A DNA stretch of 64,000 bases from Monomorium pharaonis (taxonomy: Eukaryota > Arthropoda > Insecta > Hymenoptera > Formicidae): assembly GCF_013373865.1 (NCBI RefSeq), contig NC_050476.1:5006501-5070500 (forward strand), given 5' to 3'. The position numbers were made by a program, and so were the translations under genes. Numbering within the stretch: the stretch's first letter is position 1; every line of letters starts with the position of its first letter. The notes under the pieces were generated by a model, which ran no database searches, was not told the origin of the DNA, and was given only the letters and a program-made list of their open reading frames with translations. Shown here in pieces: positions 51,195-62,757 of this stretch.

Positions 51195-51271
51195 TCTACG
51201 TTACCCACGGCAACAATTTCTCTAATGCGAATCTCAGCTGCGGGGCCGGTGATCTCAGGCAAGGGAAAAAG
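51195..51271 (+). CDS. Candidate internal exon, possibly a later exon of the CUB-domain gene
   Basis: This 77-nt segment lies between a strong acceptor (pyrimidine-rich ccttccatctttttccctgg then ctgcag) and a near-consensus donor (AAG|gtgagt). In the frame that takes two leading bases, it encodes 25 residues starting YVTHGNNFSNANLSCGAGD and ending in lysines, with two N-glycosylation sequons (NFS and NLS) and one Cys followed by Gly. An entry in phase 1 and exit in phase 0 is implied. The Cys-Gly pair after a Y-V-x-x-G stretch resembles the middle of a CUB domain, which would fit a continuation of the exon at 34060, but that exon leaves in phase 2, so at least one exon would be needed between them. 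A second frame is also open. The call rests on splice-site quality and peptide character, not on a recognised domain, and it could be fortuitous. Confidence 0.35.
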
Positions 51272-51331
51272 GTGAGTTGAAAGGAGACTAGCTGGGATAT
51301 CCCCGCAGCGTCTTCTTCCACTCCTTCCTTA

Positions 51332-51366
51332 CTCTCTCTCTCTCTCTCTCTCTCTCCCTCTCTCTC
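51332..51366. repeat. (CT)n microsatellite
   Basis: A short CT run with one CC interruption, 60 bp after the donor of the candidate exon at 51195-51271. Confidence 0.95.
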
Positions 51367-54300
51367 ATCTTGCTATCCTCTCTGCTCTCCTGTAAACGTA
51401 TTGATTTATACTTTAGCGTTTCCTGGAAGAGAGATAACGTGAACGAAAAACGAGGTAACATCGCGGATTTTACTAGGCTCTTTCAGTATGTCATGAGGAT
51501 ACTGCGTTTCCAGATGTGCTATTTTGATACGCCACAGACAGAATTGGTAGTAGGTTTAAGAAAAGGCGAAAAAAACAACGATTAGCGTTAAATGTAGAAG
51601 AAGCTAAAAATATATGAGATATATAAAACTAAAGCTTTATAAAGATATATACGTATAAATACATGTAAAAAAAGAACATTTTTGCTTTAGGAATATCTTT
51701 ATATCCGAAATGTTAAATATAAAAGTGAGATTGTACAAAGATTAAACAGACATAATTTGCTTATATTAAAAAAAAATTGTATAGTTTTTAAGAAAAATGT
51801 CTTATTATTTAATAATAATTTTTATGAGTTTAGAGGAAAAATATTAGATAGAAAAAGAACAATCTCTTCTAATTAAAGAAGTAGAATATTATTATCAAAA
51901 TAATAATATATTATTTTTTTATGGCTATTATAATATTGAAATAAAAATCTAACATTTTGCTGAAATTTAATATTATCAATTTAAATGACTATATTTAAAT
52001 AACTAATTTAAATAAAATATGTTAGTCTTAATTAGATATCTTTTTGCGAAAACGATTACAATCAGAATTAAATGAATAACAAATAATCCTAACTCCATAT
52101 ATTAATCAGAGAATCTATTATGAAAATCGAGGATCTTGCAAACAGGGAAAAGTCTGCTCCTTCGTATATATAAATTGTCATATTTCATGTGTGCCATAGT
52201 GACATGAGAAACGCGCGATAGAATGACGTGTAACGAGTACGTGCGCCCTCGAGAAATAATCGGCATGTGTGTAAACGGAGGCAATAACACCTAAAGCTCG
52301 GGACGTTCGCGCCGCAAATTCCCTGACAAACGACGACAGATTGAGATATACGACGTTGGTGGCCTTTGCTCACCAAGAGATTTTATTAAGGTCCTCCAAC
52401 GGCGGTGTAATACCCGCGCTGCTGACCCGGTTACGTAACCCGGGGAACAGATAGCGTTCTATCACCAGGTCCGGGGAAGAGAAAGGGAAATCCGTGAGGC
52501 GACGCGAAATATCAACCGACGACGCATTCGCAGGATTGCCGTCTGATAACTGAGTTCCGAAAGGACTGTCGGCCGACGGACAAATCTCTTCCGTCGACCG
52601 TGGCAGACGGAAAATAAACGTAAAAACGCCGCTGGGAGCCACGCAGCTCTACCGAAGTTCCTCGTTTCCCCGTGAGTTTTCGTGCCACGTGCCGTACCTC
52701 ATTGCCGGCCGCAATGGTTTTAATTTCGCGGAACTATCCACCGTTGGCCCGCGGGATTGCACACCTTGGGGAATTACGGCGAAACTGCAAGATAATAGAA
52801 AAGAACGCGGTGTGTGTGCGCGCGACGGTTATTAAAGGATCTCTCTTCTTGTCGAAACTGCAGCAAGGATGGGTAACGTGAAATTGTTGCTTACGCATAC
52901 ATGAAACAGATGAAATAATGTAAACACCTGGGAAATGCATTCATTTGTTTTATTAATAAAAGGTTGATCCATCATTTGTCTTTAATATTGATTTTATTCT
53001 TATTTAAAATAAAGTCATACAATGCTTAACCATTTGTGTCATTTGTATCTCAGACCGCTTTTTTTATATCTAAAGACTTTTCGGTGATTAGGAGTCATAA
53101 TTTGAAAATACTAAACAATTAATACAATAAAGGCTGTGCAAATATTATTTTTTTAAAGATTATTGATTTATAATTAAAACTAACGTGATGAAAAAAATGT
53201 CAAAGAGTTCTGAAAAATATTTTAGGGTATTCTAAATAGGTACTTAAGTTGTGATTTCAATATTGATTACTTTAGTTAGGAAAATGCTTTTTCTTCATAA
53301 AAAGCACTAATTTTAATTATTTTTATGGCAATTATTGAAATATAAATTTGCCTATTTTTTCTAATACATTTGTTCATATATTAGGAATTCTATGAAAACA
53401 AAAAACTCTATACTCAAGAAAATTGTTAAAATCTATATTAAAGACAAATGGTACATTAACCTTTTATTAATGAAGAAAGCAGTGCAGCACTTTTTTTCAA
53501 GCTGTTTACATCATTTTTGTCTATCCCCTGTACATTGACATTAGAGAAAGTATAAAAATATTTCACGAATCTTTTGTACGCGACTTTACTTTCTCTCGTA
53601 GCATCTTCTTTTTGTAAACGGACGTAACAAACGTAAAACGGCGATGCGGTTTAATACTTAACAAGGAGGCGGTAAAGTGGGGCTCCTGCGGAGAGTGCTC
53701 CCCAGTTTTAACATTGCAAATTTAATACTGCATAGAATTTCCTATCTCCCCATGAATTATTGTATGTATTATTTCCCATTGTGTAGTACCTCAGAACGTA
53801 AATTAAGTTTTGCTGCAAGGGAAGTTTCTCGACCAGTAGGGGGAATTCCACTATGGAAGTTCTAAACACAGCTCTCGCAGGATCTGGTCGACGTAACGAG
53901 TTCGAATACAGCTAATGATCTATACGCTGAACTCGAGTCCGGACGTGGCTCCGTAGCGCTGATAATACAAAGTGCGCGCAAACGAATAGAGCAAACAACG
54001 ATATACTTTTCCAATTCTGACTAACGAACCCGCTCCTTGCGAGTCCTCGGTGCAATCTAAGCAAAACGTCTGTATCGTCCGGTTCAAGTCGTGGAGAACG
54101 TCCGTGGATTAATCCTAAACAAAATTAAACATTCGACGGACCGCGACGCGACTTGAAAACAAGATTACTCGATGCTGGCAGGTGCCGTGGTTAGAGTAGA
54201 TCGCTGAAACGTCGGATGAGAAACACGCGCGACAAACTCTCGTCTGATTTAATTATCGATCGGTGGATCCGGTCGTTGCCAAAAGTAAGTAAATCCGATA

Positions 54301-57300
54301 CAGAGTACTTATCGCGAGATCAAATGATCGACGATCTCTATCGGCGTATTCGCGATAACCACGAGTGGTTTATAGCCGTCACTACGGGGACCGGCAAGAA
54401 GAGAGTTCGTGCAAGGCCATTAATTCGTACGTGTTGGTGTCAGCCAAGAACGGATAAGTGCGCCCAACGGAAGATATATATCTCCATTTAGGCGGGAGAT
54501 GGGACTTACTCGTTAAAACCAGACCTTATACCGGGGGAGAGAGGCCGGCGCTCTTAATAAATCCTCTCGTTGTGCTGGCGCGCGAGCCCGGGCTCCGCGC
54601 GGCACGAAATCGCGCCGCATTACGGTTATATTCGTCCTCAATTAAGCGCCGCACACATACACGCGCTCCCACGCTCGTCGCGACTTGACCGGCTGTGCGC
54701 CAGAACGAGTTGACGTTATTTCCCGCGTACGCGAATATTATCTCGCCGCAACTCGCTTTAATTAGGAATCGTTGCACTTGTGGGAATTAGCGGGATGCGT
54801 GCGTTCGACGACGCAAAACTCTCTGCTGCGATAATATGGTCGCGTGTGCCGGTGCCGCCGTAACGTTTCAGAACTGATGAGATTGGCCCTTTGCGAAGGG
54901 CTGTTCACCGCTCGGCATCGATAAATCGTGGATAACCAGGTTCAAAGCTGGTATCTTAAAGTTAATCCGATTATACGCGTTATCGCGATGACGACAGTCG
55001 GCAACCCTAATTAGTATAATTGGTAGTGAAATGTAAAACCAACCTGGGACGACTGAATTTGCGCCGGGCATTACTCTCGCAAGGATCGCTCACTTTTTCC
55101 ATTAAAACTTTCGAAGAAACCGGTAGAGCGCACTCCCTTGCGCTTCTCTCGTCTTAAATACTATCCTTAAAGACAAACGGTCCGCGGGAGCAGGCGGAGC
55201 GGCGGCCCTTTAATACGATTTTATCTTGTTACAGAATTTTTCCTCTTCGAGAAATACTCAATTCTCGAAGCCCGAACGCATTTGCGTTTAAAAGGAGGAA
55301 AAAAACAGAGGCGGAATTCGCTTAATACATTTGCACCCCTCCTCATGCCTCTGTCTGGCGAGATACGAATTTAATACTTTCGCATCCGCTCCGACCTTAT
55401 CGGATCCCCGACGGATTTGATTTCGTCAGAACGCGAGATTGATTGAATCGGGGGTTTTGGAACCAATCTTGAGAGGCCGCGACGACGGCGACGGCGGCAG
55501 CGACTGCGGCGGTATCACCGCGATCGATATGCGCGACAAGATTGCATGCGATCGGGCTATCCGGGTCAGCAGATGGGACAGGTCACGTATATGGAATTCT
55601 TCCTAATCCCATTTAACGCGTAAAGAGAGACCGCCGCCTTGCTTAATGATGCTGCGGATACCTCGGGGACCCTGATTGCGCAAAATCATCGCGCGCGAGG
55701 CCGACGCCAATCAGAGTAACATTACGATATAGCTACGGTTAGTTAGCGATAGATCATAATGGTGTCTATAAGCCGCTGATTGAGGACACACCGGCTGCGA
55801 TCTGGACGCCGCGATACGTCCCAATCGGGGGATAACGCTGCAGCGACGTTCGGTCAGCTTTATTACGAAACGTACAAATGATATTGATCGGGACCTCGTG
55901 GTCGATAATAACAACCGTTGCCTGTCACATTTCGTTATATTACTGATAGATAATTATAATTACAGATAATAATTAATGACAGTATCATTCTTCGTAAATG
56001 ATAATTTTGAAATTTGGTTGCCGTTTATTATAATAAATGGCGTTTGTCGTCGCAGTAAAGCAGCAGCGAATTCAATACGGCGGTTTCGAAGAGGATTCTG
56101 CACATTTTAGTTTACAGCTGGATAATCTGATTTCGGCGTTAACGACAATGATCGATCGTCATTTGTCATTATTTCAGAATTTCGTTCTCTCTCTGCAGAT
56201 ATTGATATCTGAAAAATCGTCTTAAATTACGGATACTGAATACACGGCGTGTTACGCTAGCGAGCATCCGACAGGAGAAAGTTGCATAATCCAACATAAT
56301 CCCAATTAGCGCACCGAAGACATTACGTTCCGGATTAGTTATACACGTATTAATCATCCCTCGGCTAGCGTAACAACCGTTTTGCATCAATTTCGCTCGG
56401 TTTACACGGAAATAGCGTATTTACAGTTAACAAATGCGAGCTTACGTCGGCAGGAATATTATTTTAAGCTTCCGATTTTATCGGAATTCGGGATTAAACA
56501 AATACGAAATATAATAAATTTTAACGTATCGAATAGAGCGGCCGGGATATTGCGATTCGCAAATCCGGTCAAAATTCGAAAAATCCGCAATCCCGTTCGA
56601 GCGGTAAAGCATATCTTTATATTTTATCAGAGGACGAACGATGAAACACACCGAGGCAGCTCGCGCTCCTTGCTTTCGCGTCTCCAAAGAGAATAGAGAT
56701 CCTCTCGTGCACGGGAGAAAGTTCGGCGGAGAAATATTCCAGCGGGAGATAAAAATCCATTCCGGATAGCGGGCTGGCCTCGGCATCGGAAAACCCCTTT
56801 CACGCGGATCCTATATCAGGGGATATCTCCCCTGCAAGTATATTTCAAACGCGCGTTTCTACCGGCGTTACGCCCGGCTGGCTAATGCACCACCGCGTTT
56901 GCACCGCATCGAATCCGTGAGATCTGTTGCTCCGGCGCCGTAATCAACCGGAAGTTATAAACGAAATGCTCAAATGGCGTTCGGAGTTTGATTAGCTTTG
57001 CCTGTGAGCGCCACTATGAATGTCCGCCTGCAACAAGGACGATGCGCGGTTTTCCCCTCCGGTTTGGGCGAAATCGCGCTGTCGGGGCTTCGAGGGACAA
57101 ATTGAATCGCGGCCCTCTTTCCAATTGTCGTCCCGGGAGCGAAAAAAACAGGAACCGCCTCCGCGCGCATTTGACATTAGCATATTTATTAAAGCGGAGT
57201 TGATGAATAAATCAGTGTACTACTTATTAACGTTTAGAAATATTATATCTATATTACTCTCGGTACATACATTATTCATGAGAGGTGGAAGGCTGCGAAG

Positions 57301-58360
57301 GCAAGAATTAGCATAATGCGACGTGCAGCTGGTAACAAATATGTCGTTCGGAAGATTATTAATATCTAACATGTATTTTGCGTATATTTTATTGTAATCA
57401 TGGCGAAATATAACGTCGCCGCCGCGAAGCTTATCGTTAAACTTGGCGTAATCGATCTCGCACGAGCGTTATTTCCCGTAGCACGGCGATGGGGATGAGA
57501 CTTTAATCTACTTCACTGTCAAGACTCTTGGCATTCTGTCTCGGCCCGGAGGAAAGATACCGAAAGTATACCATTTATACCCCGCAATAATGATCTCTTC
57601 ACCTGCGCGGAGCGCGTTGCGATCACAAAAGATGCAGCGCGTCTTTCACAAGAGCTTCATATATAAATCGAGTCTTTGCAACTTCTTCCAGAAATATTAA
57701 CGCTAACGAGCCGTGATGAGAAAATGCGAGTACAAACAGTAATAAAGTTTGGGAAAAGAAACATCTTGAAGTTCGTTAATACACGGTATAGGAGAGATCG
57801 GTATTCTTCATCATCTCGCTTTAATAAGGAGGATAAAAGCCACTTTTTCTAATTAAGCTTTTCCGCTATATAAATACTTCTTTCGATTTGCTATCGGTTC
57901 TGTACTTAATTTCAACGGCAAACTGCGCGCGCATTTTGATCTCGCTACACACTCGCATTGTATCTCTTAGCTCGCGGATAACCCTGCGAGTTTCATTCGC
58001 CTCACGCTCACTCTTTCACAGTCAACCGTCTGTTTTCTGTCGCTGTCTCATTTACGGGACTTGGTGTTTCTTGAGATACACCAGCATTTGTACCGATACA
58101 CAACTTCGTCGGGCAACCCCCGTAGAGTAATGTACATTCCGCGTAGTAGTCTTGTCTTCCGCGTCGAGAATGCAGACAACCCCTCGAAGCATCCCCTCAA
58201 TTCTATCTCTCAACAACACCGAAGGAGCATCCGTAGACATTATAGGTGAGATGCTGCATTATGGTTGGATTGTTCGAAGGTAGCTCGTAATTAACTAATA
58301 AGTACATCCTACGACGACACTTCCTAGGGTGCGAAGGGAGCGACTGTCGAGGATAGGGGT

Positions 58361-58386
58361 GAAAGAGAGAGAGAGAGAGAGAGAGG
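58361..58386. repeat. (GA)n microsatellite
   Basis: A short GA dinucleotide run. Confidence 0.93.
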
Positions 58387-58538
58387 AGTGCGATTTCAGG
58401 GATTTGTAATTAATGAATGCCACGACGAAGCGATATAAGATAATGCATAGTAAGAACTCGAAAGTAGCATTCTACGAAATGACTTGTGTGTAATTTGCAG
58501 AAAACATATTGTACTCTTGTCAAAGACCTACCTATTTT

Positions 58539-58554
58539 ATATATATATATATAT
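58539..58554. repeat. (AT)n microsatellite
   Basis: A short alternating TA run followed by a T-rich stretch. Confidence 0.9.
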
Positions 58555-60176
58555 TTTTTATTTTTTTAAACTATTTATATATATATGAAATACGTATTGA
58601 AAAGTAAACTAAGTGGGAACAAAGTCTGTATTTTAATCACTTAGAAAAATTATATATTTAATTTTATTGTTTATTTAATCTTTTAACTTTTGTAAATTTT
58701 TAGACATTTGGGCGTAATTTTAGCTTCTTAAAAATTAACCGTCTTTTCCTATTATAATTTCTCTAAAGAACGTTAAAAAATAGTAAATGCTTGATTATTC
58801 AAAGAATTGGTTAATTAAGATTTTACAAACATTGCAGTTATTATCTTTCTCTCTGCTATGACATCTTCTTTAACATTCTGCGGAAATATTGTTGAAATTC
58901 TCTTTCAGATAAAGTAATACTACTTTATAAGAAGCGACACAAATTGAATCGAAATTTCTTGGCTGCTATGCCAACAAATTGTATTTAACAATTGTAGCTT
59001 TACGGTTTACATTGCAATTCTCTTGCATCTTTATTCTATGCAAAATTTATCCAGTGAATACTTATCCGTTCTCTTTCTCTCCACCTCCCTTACGCAAAGA
59101 TAATTATTACCGGGTTTATACAAACCTTGTAACAGCATTAAGAGGACAGCTGGTCGTGAATGCGAGAGGAGTTATTTTTTAATGAAGTCATTATTCATTA
59201 TCTGCGTACGCTCGTCCTAGCGTATTCGTTATCTGTTGATAACTATCCGGTTATAATATTATTCCCATATTGAATAAAGTCGAATGCATGTATATCATGC
59301 GTTTCTTATCCCCTGAAAGACATATTATTACGTTTCTAATCCAATTACGAGACACTCGGGGATACAACATGGCGTTTCTCAAATTCTTTTTTACATTTTT
59401 TCATTTTAATGCCATTTTCTCATCCACATGATTATTATAATTATTATAATTTTATTGTGTACATATTAGACAATCCTCCTAATTTCCTAGAAAAATTTTG
59501 TCTAATAAATATAAATGAATATAATCTGTTAATTTATATGGATTGTATTATCTTTTTATCCCAAGTCAGTTCTTTATGACTAAAAATCTGAACTGAAAAT
59601 CATGATCTCCATTTGATGTATGCTTATGCTCATGCATGTTCCATAGTGATTGCCTTGATAAAGGCACTCTCGGTGATTTGCCATTGCTTTCCGAGAGATC
59701 AATTAAAAATGTGATATATTCAGGATGAATTTGAATTTGGATCTTTGGCACAGAGTAGAGCAGGCGCGCAACTCTCACGTCTTAATCACCATGAATTGTA
59801 TACTAGAAATTTCACATATTACGCAAAGCTAAATAATTTCATTCGTGAAATATTCCGCAAAATTGTAAATTAGACAACCAAAGCTACAGTAGGATAAATT
59901 TATCTAATTCCTTTTTTCTTCTTTCTCCTCACCATCGCTCGAAGCGATACAATACGCCGTTCTCTCTGCGTTCGCCAGCCGAGAGGGTCAAGTGTTCATC
60001 GAGCGTTCCTCGTTCGCTCTCGTTGACCATATAGGGTTGCATAATGCCCTCCTTCGAAATGCAAGTCCCATGAACAGAGTCGTCCATTGCGGCACGATCG
60101 ATCTTATCCGCTGAACGTACGTTCGCTTTCTCGCCCGAACCGCGAGTTATACGGAAACGACGAATCGTACGACTCG

Positions 60177-60213
60177 ACCTCCCTTCTTCTCCTTCTCCTC
60201 CTCCTCTTCCTCC
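60177..60213. repeat. Pyrimidine-only CTC/CTT tract
   Basis: A run of C and T only with an approximate 3-base period. It makes a leucine-rich stretch in one frame that imitates a signal peptide core. Confidence 0.85.
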
Positions 60214-61979
60214 GCGCGTGTGTGATTTCCTCTTTCTCCTATTTCCCTCGCTTTATTTCACGGGCGGAATTCCCGGAATTGGGAAAGCCGACGGCGGAAT
60301 AGGTGAGCTTACGTTACCCTGAGATATTGGAAGTAACGACAGACGCGAGAGACCGCAAGTACAGTTTCCAGCAACGGGCGAAGGGGGATTCTATCATTGA
60401 TTTGTCGTCGGTAGGAACGCCGTTCCCATTGGAACGAGCGCGACCGCGACGGGGAAGGAGGGAGAGCTTGGCGTTGAGACGCGCTACTTGCCCCTTGCAA
60501 ACACGGAGAAATAGTCATCGTCTCCGCCCGACATTTGTCCCCGATCGTAAATTACTTACAATTGAGAAGACAATTATTATTAATGGGAGAAAAGAAGATT
60601 CCTTCCTGCCGTCGATTAACCCGCGAATTAAATTGAACGGATTTAACGTCGAGATTTAATTACCGCGCTGCAATCAGCGATCGTTTGCAAAAGAAGCTTG
60701 AGAGGCGGCCACATCGGGGATCTTATTGCCACTAAGAACGTAGCGCGATGTCGCGGTAACGTCGCAGTATAAAATTATCGTCGTGTCCGCAATGAAATTT
60801 TACTGCGCGTAATATCGTAATGAATATATCCCGTTTACCTTTTGCGAGTACTCGAAATATTCCCCCAATCGTGCCGGCTATCTTAAGTGTCTTTCAAGAT
60901 ATCTTGGGAAGTTCTGTTATTACTACAACGATAGTCAGCGAGATGCAGTTGTCGCCGCTGTAATTCTTCATTCTCCCCCTTTTCCGGTGATTAAGATTCT
61001 CACGGGTTTTTTTTCGCACGAAAGTTTCTAGTCGTTTGATGCAATCGATAGATATGTTACGTATAATTATTACTCAACTTATTAATTTTCTATTTCATAT
61101 ATTTATTTTCATATATCTATTTCATATATTTAAGTTTATCTTTACGCGCAAAGTGCAGCTTTCCTCGATATCATTTAGAACACGTTATAATTGCGTTAAT
61201 TCCGCTTTCATTTGTCACAGCTGCTTAGTTTATAAAAGACGATTACACGACTCGATAAGAGCAATATTTTCTTTTAATATTCAGCTCGCTCTTTATACAT
61301 ACATGCCGGATATCATTTCAGTTTGATTGCAGAATACAAAATCAATAGAAGAGTATAGTTTTTAACGGATAGACAAACAAATGAGAGACTTTACTTGCAA
61401 TAGTCGCGCATGTTATTGCCACTTTGAAATATTTGCGGCAGTAGCTTTCTGCGCGAAATTAAATGAAAACGCGAGTCAAGTTCGGGCTAGCACGAATCGA
61501 CATTTGGCAGTTTTAAAAGTAAATATTAAATCCATTATTTGTGCCGCCAAATGCGCATATCGATATTTGCTGCATCGCGCGATCATATTAAAAACAAACA
61601 CAATCGCCCCGATATGAAAAAGAAGCACGTCAATTAGAATAAATGTCAAAAAAATATCGTTCCAGCGCTTGTCCGTCACGTCGCTATTTTATGATATACG
61701 TACGTCGTAATATTATTCGCTGACGTTTAACGAAAATTTATTCACGTCTGGACGAGAGGAGGAGAAAAGGCGGTGGTGGCGCACGGAGTGGCAGGCGATC
61801 GTATCATGCAGTTTTTCGAATAAAAGTGATTTTCGCGCGTCACGTTCGCGGACATTGCATTATTCCTCGATCCGCGGGGACCAAGACAATCGGGCGATCG
61901 CGAACCGATTCTAGACGTCCGGCGAGCGAAATATCGAATTGCTCTCAAGACACATCGTCTGCACATCGGGGAAAGGTCT

Positions 61980-62093
61980 CACGTTTATCTCCCCGTCGCG
62001 TCGTCCCGTAGACGGAAGACAGGATGACCGTCGCGGGAAATGGAATGTCACGTGGAGAAAGTGCAAACTGTCGGAAATTTATTAGACTTGCGA
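61980..62093. repeat. Duplicated segment, copy 1 (direct repeat with 62645-62757)
   Basis: From ACGTTTATCTC through GGATGACCGTCGCG to the AATTTATT region, this segment aligns nearly without gaps with 62645-62757 at an offset of about 664 bp. The best-conserved core is GGATGACCGTCGCG followed by a diverged gaaat.gaa.gtc pattern and actgtc.ggaatttatt. The copies have diverged by point changes, so the duplication is not recent. Confidence 0.65.
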
Positions 62094-62274
62094 GATAATT
62101 TCACCGCGTCGCGGAGAAATTATGGCAATCGTGATTCTGCCAGCGTGCGTGCGTCGGCATTAAGGCCGTTCCACGCAGCACGCAGATCGCAAGTGCGAAA
62201 CCCGACGCGGTCTATCGAAGCGCCAGTGATATTATATAACATCCAATAATTATCGTGAATAGAACGAGTTGTAC

Positions 62275-62453
62275 ACTGAGAAAAAGAAGTAACTAGGCTA
62301 AATGTTTCAGCTCGATTAAATTACTTCAGTTCGAGTATTTGTGCATTCGACTTAAATCGTATGAACGTTAATTCAAGTATTATAAATACTTGACTTGAAG
62401 AAACTTAATCAAGATGAAAGATTTCAATTAGATTAACAACTTTTTTTCTGAAT
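62275..62453. mobile_element. Miniature inverted-repeat transposable element (MITE), ~179 bp
   Basis: The ends are imperfect terminal inverted repeats: ACTGAGAAAAAGAAGT on the left and, read on the other strand, ATTCAGAAAAAAAGTT on the right. Both sides are flanked by GTAC (62271-62274 and 62454-62457), a convincing 4-bp target-site duplication. The interior is AT-rich, unlike its CpG-rich surroundings, carries no open frame, and contains a palindrome with 9-bp arms (TCAAGTATT/AATACTTGA, 62373-62393). These are hallmarks of a non-autonomous DNA transposon. The superfamily cannot be assigned. Confidence 0.6.
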
Positions 62454-62644
62454 GTACCGATTAAGTTTTAACCTTCTACGATAATGGTCATTATTCTAGG
62501 CTTGCAATATAACGCATTATCACGATGCTCCAAGATTAACTTATCGCGGAATTAAATGCACTCTGCAGCGCCGGTTATCTATTATCTTTCGGTGCACGAA
62601 ATACGGAACTACGTTAGAAACTTATCTCCGGTCCTCCAAGAGGA

Positions 62645-62757
62645 ACGTTTATCTCGCCACCGCCGGTTCTGCGAGCGAACAGTCGGATGACCGTCGCGAG
62701 AAATAGAACGTCCCGCGAAAAGCGTGGACTGTCAGGAATTTATTCGCCTTCTTATAC
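62645..62757. repeat. Duplicated segment, copy 2 (direct repeat with 61980-62093)
   Basis: This is the second copy of the segment described at 61980-62093, sharing ACGTTTATCTC, GGATGACCGTCGCG and the actgtc.ggaatttatt end. The MITE lies between the two copies, which shows that the interval has been mobile or rearranged. Confidence 0.65.

Larger units (their letters stand above)
51272..59930. other. Non-coding or intronic sequence with a long CpG-rich block
   Basis: A short (CT)n array lies at 51332-51366, followed by AT-rich DNA to 52180, a GC-rich island at 52190-52900, AT-rich DNA, and then the longest CpG-rich block of the window (about 53560-57480). Open frames in the block stay below about 105 codons on either strand, overlap each other and have no recognisable domain. 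A (GA)n run sits at 58361-58386 and (AT)n at 58539-58554. No supported gene. Confidence 0.5.

Noticed and set aside
50848..51225. 125-codon + strand frame rich in Arg, Glu and Lys
   Set aside because: It reflects a purine-rich stretch and ends inside the better-supported splice-bounded exon at 51195, in a different frame.
53880..54110. tRNA-like GGTTCAAGTC and GAGTTCGAATAC words
   Set aside because: No matching A box, acceptor stem or cloverleaf could be drawn around either.
54216..54491. 91-codon frame with a gtaagt site inside
   Set aside because: No homology is recognisable, there is no upstream acceptor, and it lies in a CpG-rich block where such frames are common.
60087..60302. Leucine-rich signal-peptide-like frame
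   Set aside because: The leucine run is produced by the CTC/CTT pyrimidine tract and is not N-terminal; no downstream coding continuity was found.
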